Shown: positions 32,853 through 40,936, counted from the first letter of the stretch. The stretch is 64,000 nt of DNA from Mesorhizobium norvegicum (GCF_004919685.1 NZ_SMYZ01000053.1:1-64000); one strand, 5' to 3'. Notes: a model not told the origin generated them from the letters alone. Numbers and translations are program-made.

Positions 32853-33329
32853 ATGACCAAGCTTCTTCCCACCCTCACCATCATTGCCGCAATCGGCTCG
32901 GGTCTGGTCGGCGGCGTGTTCTTCGCCTTTTCCAACTTCATCATGGCGGCGCTTGCCCGACTGCCCGTCCCAAGCGGCATCGCCGCGATGAATTCGATCA
33001 ACATCACGGTGATCACCCCGACCTTCATGACCGCGCTTTTCGGCACCGGCCTGCTCTGTATGGTGCTTATCGCCGCCGCCATCATGGGCTGGAGCCAGTC
33101 CGGCTCGTACTGGCTGCTTGCCGGCGCGGTGATCTATCTGATCGGCAGCCCGATCGTGACCATGGTCTTCAATGTGCCTCTCAATGATGCGCTCGCAGCC
33201 GTCGACCCCGCCAGCAGCAATGGCGCCGCCGTGTGGGCGAACCATTTGAGCCAATGGGTGATGTGGAACCACGTCCGCACCATCACCGCCATCGTGGCGA
33301 TGGCCTGCTTTATCTTCGCATTGCTCTAG
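32853..33329 (+). CDS. DUF1772 (anthrone oxygenase-like) membrane protein
   Basis: Membrane protein of 158 residues with four helices; GSGLVGGVFFAFSNFIMAAL, FNVPLNDALAAV and the WNHVRTITAIVAMACF end are the DUF1772 signature, a family that includes fungal anthrone oxygenases. In bacteria the function is undefined. One base separates its start from the preceding stop. A palindromic repeat follows immediately. Confidence 0.87.
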   Translation: MTKLLPTLTIIAAIGSGLVGGVFFAFSNFIMAALARLPVPSGIAAMNSINITVITPTFMTALFGTGLLCMVLIAAAIMGWSQSGSYWLLAGAVIYLIGSPIVTMVFNVPLNDALAAVDPASSNGAAVWANHLSQWVMWNHVRTITAIVAMACFIFALL

Positions 33330-33330
33330 A

Positions 33331-33402
33331 AAGCAATTCCAGGAAAAGTGTGAAGCGGTTTTCCCGGGAAAAGCGCGCAGCGCTTTCCCTTGGGAATTGC
33401 GT
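33331..33402. repeat. Palindromic intergenic repeat, family C
   Basis: Bounded by GCAATTCC (33333-33340) and GGAATTGC (33393-33400), with inner complementary blocks GGTTTTCCCGGGAAAAGC-like. It begins just after the DUF1772 stop codon. A typical rhizobial palindromic unit. Confidence 0.65.
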
Positions 33403-33420
33403 CAAACAAAGCAGTCGACG

Positions 33421-33462
33421 AAACGCAAAAGGACCCCGCTCAGGCGGGGTCCTTTTGCGTTT
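33421..33462. terminator. Bidirectional terminator between convergent genes
   Basis: Perfect 19-bp stem (left arm 33421-33439, right arm 33444-33462) with loop TCAG; GC-rich centre and A/T-rich outer ends provide U-tracts in both directions. It covers the SelW-like gene's stop codon. Confidence 0.85.
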
Positions 33463-33766
33463 GGTCTTTTGACGTGTGACCCTTGCGGTCGGCATGCCCG
33501 AGATCGCGATCCGGGTCGATGACGTCGCGGACCAGTTGCTTGAGCTTTGCCGCGTCCGGAAAACCGCCGTCGCGCTTGCGGTCCCAGATCAGCGTGTCAT
33601 TGCAGGAAATGGTGAAGATGCCGCCGGTGCCGGGCACCAGCGTCACCTCGCCCAGATCGGTGCCGAAGGTCGACAGCAGCTCCTGCGCCATCCAGCCGGC
33701 GCGCAACAACCACTGGCACTGCGTGCAATAGGTGATGCGGATGGTGGGAAGCGCTTTTTCGCTCAT
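33440..33766 (-). CDS. SelT/SelW/SelH family (Rdx) selenoprotein-like protein
   Basis: Thioredoxin-like-fold protein of 108 residues with the redox motif CTQC (about residues 14-17) after IRITY and the GTGGIFTISCNDTLIWDRKRDGGFP core typical of bacterial Rdx proteins, which use Cys in place of selenocysteine. The last about 15 residues are Lys/Asp/Gln-rich and are encoded by the terminator region. Function unknown, probably redox related. Confidence 0.85.
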   Translation of the reverse strand: MSEKALPTIRITYCTQCQWLLRAGWMAQELLSTFGTDLGEVTLVPGTGGIFTISCNDTLIWDRKRDGGFPDAAKLKQLVRDVIDPDRDLGHADRKGHTSKDQTQKDPA

Positions 33767-33773
33767 GTCAGAC

Positions 33774-33835
33774 TAAGCTCCGCTTACGTCTCAGGCTGAG
33801 CTCCGCTCATGCCCGGCTGAGCTCCGCTCATGCCG
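33774..33835. repeat. Three short direct repeats at the yebC 3' end
   Basis: Two exact 20-base copies of GGCTGAGCTCCGCTCATGCC spaced by 21 (33794, 33815) and a degenerate third (33774). Each contains a mini-palindrome TGAGC-TCC-GCTCA. They lie between the SelW-like start and the yebC stop codon, which is inside the last copy. Confidence 0.6.
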
Positions 33836-34577
33836 CGCTGAGCTTGGCCATGGTTTCGTCATCGACTTCGAAGTTGGCGTAGACGCTCTGCACGTCATCG
33901 TCATCCTCGAGCGTGGCGACCAGCTTCATCAGCGACTGTGCCCGCTCCTCGTCGACCGGAACATTGTTTTGCGGCCGCCAGATCGGCTTCACCGATTCAG
34001 CCTCGCCGAGCGCGCCTTCCAGCGCCTTCGACACTTCGCCGAGATTTTCGAAGGCGCAATAGATGGTGTGGCCTTCCTCGTCCGACTCCACATCGTCGGC
34101 GCCGGCTTCGATCGCCGCATCCATGATCTTGTCGGCGCTGCCGGCCGAAGCCGGATAGTAGATCTCGCCGGCGCGGTCCCACATGAACGACACCGAGCCA
34201 GTTTCGCCCATTGCTCCGCCGGCCTTGGTAAAGGCGGCGCGCACGTTCGACGCCGAGCGGTTGCGGTTGTCGGTCAGCGCCTCGACGATGACGGCGACGC
34301 CGCCGGGACCATAGCCCTCATAGCGCACGGCTTCGTAGTTCTCGGCATCGCCCATCGAGGCCTTGTTGACGGCGCGCTGGATGTTGTCCTTCGGCATCGA
34401 CACCGCCTTGGCGTTCTGGATCGCCAATCGCAAACGCGGGTTCATCGATGGATCGGGCGTCCCGCTCTTGGCGGCGACGGTGATTTCGCGCGCCAGCTTG
34501 GAAAACATTTTCGACCGCACCGCATCCTGGCGGCCCTTGCGGTGCATGATGTTCTTGAACTGTGAATGGCCAGCCAT
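33828..34577 (-). CDS. yebC: YebC/PmpR family protein
   Basis: Protein of 249 residues with the family opening MAGHSQFKNIMHRKGRQDA and the internal GYGPGGVAVIVEALTDNRNRS and SFMWDRAGEI segments. YebC proteins act as DNA-binding regulators in some bacteria and, as shown more recently for relatives, as translation factors at polyproline stretches. Here it is away from ruvC, its neighbour in many other genomes. Confidence 0.96.
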   Translation of the reverse strand: MAGHSQFKNIMHRKGRQDAVRSKMFSKLAREITVAAKSGTPDPSMNPRLRLAIQNAKAVSMPKDNIQRAVNKASMGDAENYEAVRYEGYGPGGVAVIVEALTDNRNRSASNVRAAFTKAGGAMGETGSVSFMWDRAGEIYYPASAGSADKIMDAAIEAGADDVESDEEGHTIYCAFENLGEVSKALEGALGEAESVKPIWRPQNNVPVDEERAQSLMKLVATLEDDDDVQSVYANFEVDDETMAKLSAA

Positions 34578-34790
34578 GGCACCCCTGTCGTCTTCTCGGC
34601 TAGAGCATCCCGAAGCGAAGTGATCTCACCTCGTCTTCCGCAATGCCCGAATTCAAAATTTCAGAGCGTCCCAGGTGCAACTCGTGGAAGCACGGCGTTC
34701 TCTGTCGGAATGGCCGGCTTATAGATAAATCGGCTCAATTCGTCCAGCCGCGCCGCGCATGGGACGCACGACATCGGCTGCTGCAAGCGT

Positions 34791-35114
34791 TCACGCCTCC
34801 AGATCGGATTTCAGCCGGTCGATGATGCTGAGCGCATGGCCGGCATACTGGCTGATCCAGCGGTCGTGGATCTGCTTGATCGGCAGCGCGTTGAGATGGT
34901 TCCAGCGCTCGCGTCCGTCGCGCCGCGCGACAATCAGATCGGCCTCCTCCAGCACCTTGAGATGCAGCATCACGGTGCAGCGATCGATATCGGGAAAGGC
35001 TTCACACAGCATGCCGGTCGTCTTCGGCGTATCCTTCAGCTGATCCAGCATTTCGCGCCGGCGCGGATGCGCCAGCGCCTTGAAAACATTGTCATCTTGC
35101 GATCGGCTTGACAT
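34791..35114 (-). CDS. ArsR-like winged-helix regulator
   Basis: Regulator of 107 residues with FKALAHPRRREMLDQLKD (alpha-1 to 2), a recognition region TGMLCEAFPDIDRCTVMLHLKVLEEADLIVARRDGRERW and no metal-binding Cys cluster of classical ArsR (only two cysteines). This subgroup often controls an adjacent SRPBCC/AHSA1 gene, as here, where it is divergent from two such genes. A perfect palindrome lies between. Confidence 0.88.
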   Translation of the reverse strand: MSSRSQDDNVFKALAHPRRREMLDQLKDTPKTTGMLCEAFPDIDRCTVMLHLKVLEEADLIVARRDGRERWNHLNALPIKQIHDRWISQYAGHALSIIDRLKSDLEA

Positions 35115-35136
35115 GTTATGTTTCTATAACATATCG
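35108..35136 (+). promoter_or_regulatory. Promoter with embedded ArsR-type operator
   Basis: TTGACA at 35108-35113 with a -10-like ATATCG 17 bases later. The palindrome ATGTTAT-GTTTCT-ATAACAT (35113-35132) lies between them, and its left end touches the regulator's own start codon. Binding there would block both genes. Confidence 0.6.
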
Positions 35137-35166
35137 TTGAACCGATCAAGGCAAGGAGCTGTGGAT

Positions 35167-35649
35167 ATGTCACTTGGATTCAGGGTTTCCGGACGCATCG
35201 GCAAGCCGGTCGCCGACGTCTTCGACGCCGTCGTCAATCCGAAGAAACTGAGCGGCTATTTCACCACGATCGGCGGCGCCAGCGCGCCGCTGGTGGCGGG
35301 CACCGGTGTCGTCTGGTGGGGCAAGGTGCCGGTCGAGGTCGATGAAGTGGTCAAGGACAGCCGCATCGTGCTGCGCTGGGATGCCACCGACGCCGACGGC
35401 AAACCCGCCTACAAGACCCGTATCGAGATGAATTTCGAGCCGCTGGACGATGGCGGAACCTTCGTCACCATCGCCGAGAGCGGTTGGCGGGAAGGCGCGG
35501 TCGGCCTGAAGAAGTCCTACCTCAACTGCGAGGGCTGGTCGCAGATGCTGGCCTGCATGAAGGCCTATGTCGAGCACGGCATCAATTTGCGCGACGGCTA
35601 CTACCGCAGCGAGATGAAGGGCGAACCCGCCAACGAAGACAACATCTGA
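35167..35649 (+). CDS. SRPBCC (AHSA1-like) domain protein
   Basis: START/Bet v 1-like protein of 160 residues: VSGRIGKPVADVFDAVVNPKKLSGYFTTIGG, DEVVKDSRIVLRWDATDADGKP and TFVTIAESGW match the AHSA1 hydrophobic-cavity fold. Ligand unknown. ATG 35167 has AAGGAG eight bases upstream. First gene of a two-gene unit under the divergent ArsR regulator. Confidence 0.85.
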   Translation: MSLGFRVSGRIGKPVADVFDAVVNPKKLSGYFTTIGGASAPLVAGTGVVWWGKVPVEVDEVVKDSRIVLRWDATDADGKPAYKTRIEMNFEPLDDGGTFVTIAESGWREGAVGLKKSYLNCEGWSQMLACMKAYVEHGINLRDGYYRSEMKGEPANEDNI

Positions 35650-35665
35650 GTATTAGGAGCATTCG

Positions 35666-36082
35666 ATGGAGATGCGCGAAACACCAACCGCCGAAGCCGG
35701 CATGCTGATCCGGCGGCCTGTCGCCAACGTGTTCGAGGCCATCGTCGACCCGGCCGCCACCACGAAATTCTGGTTCACGCACGCCAGCGGCCGGCTGGAC
35801 AGCGGCAAGGAGGTGCGCTGGGAATGGCGCATGTACGGCGTCTCGACGACGGTCACTGTCAGCGAGATCGTCGCGAACGAAAAGATCGTCATGCGGTGGA
35901 GCGATCCGCCGACCACCGTGGTCTGGACCTTCACCGAAATGCCGGATGAGACGACCTTTCTCGAGGTTCGCAGCTTCGGCTTCGCCGGCAATGGCGACGA
36001 GCAGGTGAAAGAGGCCGTCGGCTCAACCGGCGGCTTCACGCTCGTGCTGGCCGGCGCCAAGGCCTGGCTGGAACAGGTCTGA
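35666..36082 (+). CDS. SRPBCC (AHSA1-like) domain protein
   Basis: Second SRPBCC protein, 138 residues, 16 bases after the first (TAGGAG upstream). GMLIRRPVANVFEAIVDPAATTKFWFTHASGRL and VTVSEIVANEKIVMRWSDP match the same fold, with low identity to its neighbour, so the pair is probably an old duplication or independent members. Ligand unknown. Confidence 0.85.
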   Translation: MEMRETPTAEAGMLIRRPVANVFEAIVDPAATTKFWFTHASGRLDSGKEVRWEWRMYGVSTTVTVSEIVANEKIVMRWSDPPTTVVWTFTEMPDETTFLEVRSFGFAGNGDEQVKEAVGSTGGFTLVLAGAKAWLEQV

Positions 36083-36155
36083 CGCTTGGCCTGATCGGCG
36101 ACCGCCACCCGAAGGGCGTGCCAGGGCATTAGGCTCGCCCCGACACAGACCAGCC

Positions 36156-36923
36156 TCAGTGCCCGGCGCCCGACTTCGCCTTCTTGCGCCGTCGCGCCAG
36201 CATGTTGAGCCCTTCGACCAGCGCCGAGAAACCCATGGCCGCGTAGATGTAGCCCTTGGGCACGTGATAGCCCATGCCGTCGGCGATCAGCGTCATGCCG
36301 ATCATCAGCAGGAAGCCCAGCGCCAGCATGACGATGCTCGGGTTCTTGGCGATGAAGTCCGCAAGCGGTCCGGCCGCCAGCATCATCACGCTCACCGCGA
36401 CGATCACGGCGATGTACATGATGGCGATCTCGTCGGTCATGCCGACGGCGGTGATGATCGAATCGATCGAGAAGACCAGGTCGAGCAGCAGGATCTGGAA
36501 GATCGCGCCGGCAAGGCTGATCTGCAGCGTCTCGCCCAGCATCGTATCCCTGTGGTCGTCGAGATCGACCGTGTGATGGATTTCCTTGGTCGCCTTCCAG
36601 ACCAGGAACAGGCCGCCGGCGATCAGGATCAGGTCGCGCCAGGAAAAGCCGTGGCCGAAGGCGGTGAACACCGGCGCCGTCAGCTGGACGATGATCGAAA
36701 TGGTGGCCAGCAGCACCAGCCGCATGATCAGCGCCGCCGAGATGCCGAGCCGGCGGGCGCGGGCCCTTTGCGCTTCCGGCAGCTTGTTGGTCAGGATCGA
36801 GATGAAGATCAGATTGTCGATGCCGAGAACGATCTCCAGCACCACCAGCGTCAGCAGCGCGACCCAGGCCGTTGGGTCGGACACGAAGTGAAAATGCGGC
36901 GCCAGGAATTCGATGAGCTGCAT
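36156..36923 (-). CDS. TerC family membrane protein
   Basis: Membrane protein of 255 residues with seven to eight helices and the TerC acidic motifs LEIVLGIDNLIFISILTNKLP (first half) and LLDLVFSIDSIITAVGMT (second half). TerC relatives are implicated in Mn/metal handling at the membrane; the tellurite label is historical. GGGGACGACC lies upstream of the ATG. Monocistronic. Confidence 0.92.
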   Translation of the reverse strand: MQLIEFLAPHFHFVSDPTAWVALLTLVVLEIVLGIDNLIFISILTNKLPEAQRARARRLGISAALIMRLVLLATISIIVQLTAPVFTAFGHGFSWRDLILIAGGLFLVWKATKEIHHTVDLDDHRDTMLGETLQISLAGAIFQILLLDLVFSIDSIITAVGMTDEIAIMYIAVIVAVSVMMLAAGPLADFIAKNPSIVMLALGFLLMIGMTLIADGMGYHVPKGYIYAAMGFSALVEGLNMLARRRKKAKSGAGH

Positions 36924-36997
36924 GGAGGTCGTCCCCTCTTTTAACGATCTAGAGCAGTGTCGCCGGCAATTAGGTACTAAGCGCGCCTATATCAATG

Positions 36998-37822
36998 TCA
37001 CGACCAGAAGGATGGCTCGGTTTCCTCCAGCCGCGGGCCGCGACGAAACGGCGCGATCCGCTCGGTGAGCCCTGTGCGGTCGGAAATATCGACGCCGACG
37101 CCGCACAATGTCGCCGGTCCGGTGGCTGCCTCGAAACGCCCTTTCGGCACTTTCGACAGAAACCGGTTGAGCGGTTCCTCCTTGTCCATGCCGAGCGAGG
37201 AATCATAGTCGCCGCACATGCCGGCGTCGGAAATATAACCGGTGCCGCCATTGAGGATCTGGTGGTCGCCGGTCGGCTGGTGGGTGTGCGTGCCGACAAC
37301 GAGACTGGCGCGGCCGTCGACGAAATGGGCGAAGCACATCTTTTCCGAGGTCGCCTCGGCGTGGAAGTCGATGATCACGGCATCGGCCTGCTCGCCGAGC
37401 GGACAGGCGGCAAGCTCGCGTTCGCCGGCCTGGAACGGATCGTCAAGCTCGGGATGCATGAACACCCGGCCCATGATGTTGGCGACCAGCACGCGGGCGC
37501 CGCTCCTCGCGATATAAACGCCGGAGCCGCGCCCGGGCGTGCCCTTGGGAAAGTTGGAGGGGCGCAGAAAACGCTCTTCGCGCGGCGCGAAGGCGAGCGC
37601 GTCGCGCTGGTCCCAGACATGGTTGCCGGTGGTGACGACATCGGCGCCTGCCGCGATCGTCTCGCGAAAGATCTCTTCGGTGATGCCGAAGCCGCCGGCG
37701 GCGTTCTCGCCATTGACGATGACGAAATCGAGTTTGAAGTCGGAGATCAGGCCGGGCAGCTGTTCCCACACCGCCGTCCGTCCTGTCTTTCCAACCATGT
37801 CACCGAGGAAGAGAAGTCTCAT
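36998..37822 (-). CDS. YmdB-like metallophosphoesterase (TIGR00282 family)
   Basis: Calcineurin-like enzyme of 274 residues with the YmdB motifs LFLGDMVGKTGR, VNGENAAGGFGIT, TTGNHVWDQRD, DFHAEATSEK and GTHTHQPTGD. B. subtilis YmdB is a 2',3'-cAMP phosphodiesterase; activity here is inferred. ATG 37822 (MRLLFLGD) is the family start; GTG 37834 is an alternative. It follows the 5-FTHF cyclo-ligase gene on the same strand, a common pairing in rhizobia. Confidence 0.92.
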   Translation of the reverse strand: MRLLFLGDMVGKTGRTAVWEQLPGLISDFKLDFVIVNGENAAGGFGITEEIFRETIAAGADVVTTGNHVWDQRDALAFAPREERFLRPSNFPKGTPGRGSGVYIARSGARVLVANIMGRVFMHPELDDPFQAGERELAACPLGEQADAVIIDFHAEATSEKMCFAHFVDGRASLVVGTHTHQPTGDHQILNGGTGYISDAGMCGDYDSSLGMDKEEPLNRFLSKVPKGRFEAATGPATLCGVGVDISDRTGLTERIAPFRRGPRLEETEPSFWS

Positions 37823-37892
37823 ATGATCCCGCACCGAAGGTCAGCGAAAGCTGCATGACGCCAGTGAAAGATCATGCGTCCCTTGTACTTAT

Positions 37893-38480
37893 CTACAATT
37901 TTGGCGCGAAGCGGCGCAACCCGCTCTCGGTGAGTATTTCCGGAATGATGACGTCATGGTTCTCGTCCGGCACCTGCGCCACCTCCTGGCAGTCGAAGGC
38001 GATGCCGATCAATCTGGGCCGGTGCCCCGCGGCATGCAGGCGCGCGATCGCCCGGTCATAGTGCCCGGCGCCATAGCCAAGCCGATGGCCGCGCGCATCG
38101 AAGGCCGCGAGCGGCACCAGCATCACCGAGGGGTCAAGCACCTCGGCTTCCTCATGCGGCCCGACCGTGCCGAAGCCCATCTCGACCATCGGCGCGCCGC
38201 GCACCAATTCGCGAAAGACGATGGTGGTCTTGTCGAGAATGGCAGGGAGGCAGAGCCTGGCTCCCTTTTCGCGCAAGGCGAACATCAGCGGCCGGACATC
38301 GACTTCCGAACGCATCGGCCAGAAGCCGGAGACGATCTGGCCAGGCTCGACAGCGAGGTGATCGCGCGCCGTCTCGGCCATTTCAAGCGCGACCTCCACC
38401 CGCCAGAATTCATCGAGCGCGTCGCGGCGCCCGAGTGCCTCGCGGCGAAGCTGCTTTTTCAGGTCTTTGTGAGAGATCAT
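37893..38480 (-). CDS. 5-formyltetrahydrofolate cyclo-ligase
   Basis: Enzyme of 195 residues converting 5-formyl-THF to 5,10-methenyl-THF with ATP. N-terminal KKQLRREALGRRDALDE and the C-terminal signature LVPLAAFDARGHRLGYGAGHYDRAIARL are intact. The start at 38480 (MISHKDLKK) is set by homology; the longer frame runs into the 6S RNA side. It lies just downstream of 6S RNA, as ygfA does of ssrS in E. coli. Confidence 0.93.
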   Translation of the reverse strand: MISHKDLKKQLRREALGRRDALDEFWRVEVALEMAETARDHLAVEPGQIVSGFWPMRSEVDVRPLMFALREKGARLCLPAILDKTTIVFRELVRGAPMVEMGFGTVGPHEEAEVLDPSVMLVPLAAFDARGHRLGYGAGHYDRAIARLHAAGHRPRLIGIAFDCQEVAQVPDENHDVIIPEILTESGLRRFAPKL

Positions 38481-38609
38481 GCGGCCAGGGTAGAAAAGGT
38501 CAGAGCGGGATGGAGTGTTGGGAGCGACGTTTTCCACCGCATCATCCACCGAAATGCGTGGACGCGTGGCAATAAGTGACGATCCACACAACCGGTGGAG
38601 AGAGCGATC

Positions 38610-38738
38610 CCGGGAACCTACAAAGTAGGTGGGCGCCGTGTGAGAAAACCCACGGGTCTTCCCAGGGACAGCTCCCTAAGGATCGTTAAGGCCCCGGGGA
38701 AAATGTTCTCCTGCCGGGAAGCACAGACCGTCCCACCC
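38610..38738 (-). ncRNA. ssrS: 6S RNA
   Basis: Minus-strand transcript upstream of the 5-FTHF cyclo-ligase gene. A TATATT -10 element (38744-38739) is followed by GGTGGG, which pairs with CCCACC near the 3' end, and TGTG with CACA, forming the closing stem. CTTCCC pairs with GGGAAG around the central bubble, with an internal GGGAGCTGTCCC hairpin. A CCTAC-TTT-GTAGG hairpin follows the closing stem. 6S mimics open promoter DNA and sequesters RNA polymerase. Ends are approximate. Confidence 0.8.
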
Positions 38739-38881
38739 AATATAGGCTGCCGGTCGACTAAGCGCCAGTGAGACTGGCAGATGTTTCCATCACGGGTTTC
38801 AAGCCTTTCGTGCCGGCGGGTGCGCCCTTGCACAGGCGGAGCACCGTCCTTACGGTCGCGATGACCAACCGAGGAGCAAGA

Positions 38882-39721
38882 ATGCGTTTCGAAGGCACGG
38901 CGGCCTATGTCGCTGACAAGGATCTGATGGTGGCCGTCAACGCCGCGATCGCACTGGAGCGGCCCTTGCTGGTCAAGGGCGAGCCCGGCACCGGCAAGAC
39001 GGAACTCGCCCGCCAGGTGGCGTCAGCACTTGGCCTCGACCTCATCGAATGGCATGTCAAGTCGACCACCAGGGCGCAGCAGGGCCTTTACGAATATGAC
39101 GCCGTCTCGCGGCTGCGCGACAGCCAGCTTGGCGATATCAGGTTCAACGACATCAGGAACTACATCAGGCGCGGTAAATTGTGGGAAGCATTCGCGGCCG
39201 GCAGGAAGGTCGTGCTCTTGATCGACGAGATCGACAAGGCCGACATCGAATTCCCCAACGACCTCCTGCAGGAACTCGATCGGATGGAGTTCTTCGTCTA
39301 CGAGACCGGCGAAACCATCCGCGCCGCCGTCAGGCCAATCGTCATCATCACCTCCAACAACGAGAAGGAGCTGCCGGACGCCTTCCTGCGCCGCTGCTTT
39401 TTCCATTACATCCGCTTTCCCGACGTCGACACGTTGCACAAAATTGTCGACGTGCACTATCCCGGCATCAAGCAGAACCTGGTGCGCGCGGCACTCACCC
39501 AGTTCTACGAGATCCGCGAGGTGCCAGGGCTGAAGAAGAAGCCGTCGACCTCCGAGGCGCTCGACTGGATACGCCTGCTGGTCGCCGATGATATTGCGCC
39601 CGAGGATTTGCGTGCCGACCCGAAGAACGCCCTGCCCAAGCTGCATGGTGCGCTGCTGAAGAACGAACAGGACGTGCACCTGTTCGAGCGGCTGGCCTTC
39701 ATGGCCAGAAGGCAGCAATAG
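38882..39721 (+). CDS. MoxR-type AAA+ ATPase
   Basis: AAA+ ATPase of 279 residues: Walker A VKGEPGTGKTEL (about 30-41), Walker B VVLLIDEIDKAD, sensor 1 IVIITSNNEKELPDAFLRRC. MoxR ATPases work with VWA-domain proteins as chaperone-like assembly factors; the VWA (CoxE-like) partner is at 40937. ATG 38882 has GAGGAGC just upstream. Confidence 0.92.
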   Translation: MRFEGTAAYVADKDLMVAVNAAIALERPLLVKGEPGTGKTELARQVASALGLDLIEWHVKSTTRAQQGLYEYDAVSRLRDSQLGDIRFNDIRNYIRRGKLWEAFAAGRKVVLLIDEIDKADIEFPNDLLQELDRMEFFVYETGETIRAAVRPIVIITSNNEKELPDAFLRRCFFHYIRFPDVDTLHKIVDVHYPGIKQNLVRAALTQFYEIREVPGLKKKPSTSEALDWIRLLVADDIAPEDLRADPKNALPKLHGALLKNEQDVHLFERLAFMARRQQ

Positions 39722-39812
39722 GGCGGCAGCAGTAGCGCTTTCCCTTCTGTGGACCGTTGCTGCCGGCCGAACTGGGAGGCAGCTTCGGCCAGAACCCTTC
39801 GGAGGAAATGAA

Positions 39813-40259
39813 ATGACTGAGATTGTTGTCCGCCCGCTCGCGCAGTCCGACCACGCCGACTGGCGGCGCCTGTGGACCGATTATCTCACTTTCTACGAAA
39901 CCAAGCTTCCGGAAGAGGTCTACGCCGTCACCTGGAAGCGGCTGTTCACCGAAGGTGAGTTCGAGCCGAAAGGCTTCATCGCCACGCTCGACGGCAAGGC
40001 GGTCGGCCTCACCCACTATCTCTACCACCGCTCCGGCTGGTCGGAAAAAAACAACTGTTATCTGCAGGACCTGTTCGCCGACCCGAACGTGCGCGGCAAG
40101 GGTATTGGTGCCGCGCTGATCAAGGCGGTGAAACAGGAAGCCGCAAAAATCGGCGTCAAGAATGTCTACTGGATGACGCACGAGACCAACACCACGGCAC
40201 GCAAGCTCTACGACCATGTCGCGCGCAGGACCGGCTTCATCGAGTATGACCTGCTGTGA
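39813..40259 (+). CDS. GNAT family N-acetyltransferase
   Basis: Acetyltransferase of 148 residues with the acetyl-CoA loop LFADPNVRGKGIGAALIKAV and the C-terminal NTTARKLYDHVARRTGF. Substrate (amine, small molecule or protein) not evident. GGAGGAAATGAA upstream gives a strong ribosome site. It lies between the MoxR gene and the hicAB module. Confidence 0.9.
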   Translation: MTEIVVRPLAQSDHADWRRLWTDYLTFYETKLPEEVYAVTWKRLFTEGEFEPKGFIATLDGKAVGLTHYLYHRSGWSEKNNCYLQDLFADPNVRGKGIGAALIKAVKQEAAKIGVKNVYWMTHETNTTARKLYDHVARRTGFIEYDLL

Positions 40260-40286
40260 AGAAATCGGACGATTGAAATAGCCGAA

Positions 40287-40308
40287 ATTGCGCAATATAT
40301 TGCGCAAT
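40287..40308. promoter_or_regulatory. Probable HicB operator
   Basis: A perfect 22-base palindrome whose left half is ATTGCGCAATA, also readable as two TTGCGCAA half-sites, 14 bases upstream of the hicA start. HicB antitoxins repress their own promoter at such sites. Confidence 0.65.
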
Positions 40309-40321
40309 ACCTGGATGCGTG

Positions 40322-40514
40322 ATGCCGTTGATCGAGACCAATACGCGCAAAATTATCATCAGGCTTACGCGATGGCTGGGAAAGTGTCGGAGGCGGCAAG
40401 CACGACAAATATGAGCATCCGGACCGACCTGAGGTGATGATCATCGTGCCCAGGCATCGCGAACAATCTCCGGGTGTCGCACGGTCGATCGCACGGCTGG
40501 CTGGATGGATTTGA
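40322..40514 (+). pseudogene. hicA: hicA toxin, frameshifted
   Basis: The ATG at 40322 opens MPLIETNTRKIIIRL in one frame; after CTT (40364-40366) the HicA sequence continues only in the next frame, from CGC at 40368: RDGWESVGGGKHDKYEHPD ... VARSIARLAGW, to a TGA at 40512. A HicA needs one residue between L and RDGW, so two bases appear to be missing. Read without shift, translation stops within 31 codons. The catalytic-type His in GGGKHDKYEHP is retained. It may be dead, a sequencing error, or a frameshifting gene. Confidence 0.75.
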
Positions 40515-40525
40515 GGACGGATCAT

Positions 40526-40930
40526 ATGACGCACTATGTCGGAATTCTCGATGGCGCTGATGATGTCTGGGGGGTGCGGGTTCCCGATCTTCCAGGCTGT
40601 CACGGAGGCGGCGCAAGCCCCGAAGAGGCCATTGCCGATGTGACTTCCGCCGTGCGCGAATGGGTCGAAGCACGTGCAACGAAACATCCGCAGTTGCCGG
40701 TCTCGCGTACGGTGGCGCAACTGCTCCTGGAAGACGAACTCGATACTGCCGCCGGCGAATCCGCGGTAATGATCCCGGTGCTGATCGACTCCGGCCGGCC
40801 CGTCCGAGCCAATCTGTCGCTCGACGCCGGTCTCCTGGCGGCGATCGACGAAGAAGCAGGCCGCCGTGGCCTGACGCGCTCTGCATTCATTGCAAGCGCC
40901 GCGCGAGAGAAGATCGAAGGTCACAGATAA
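40526..40930 (+). CDS. hicB: HicB-type antitoxin
   Basis: Antitoxin of 134 residues: N-terminal partial RNase H fold (VRVPDLPGCHGGGASPEEAIADVTSAVREW) and C-terminal ribbon-helix-helix (VRANLSLDAGLLAAIDEEAGRRGLTRSAFIASAA). GAGGACGG precedes the ATG and overlaps the hicA stop. It neutralises HicA and represses the operon through the upstream palindrome; its partner gene here appears frameshifted. Confidence 0.9.
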   Translation: MTHYVGILDGADDVWGVRVPDLPGCHGGGASPEEAIADVTSAVREWVEARATKHPQLPVSRTVAQLLLEDELDTAAGESAVMIPVLIDSGRPVRANLSLDAGLLAAIDEEAGRRGLTRSAFIASAAREKIEGHR

Positions 40931-40936
40931 CCGGCC

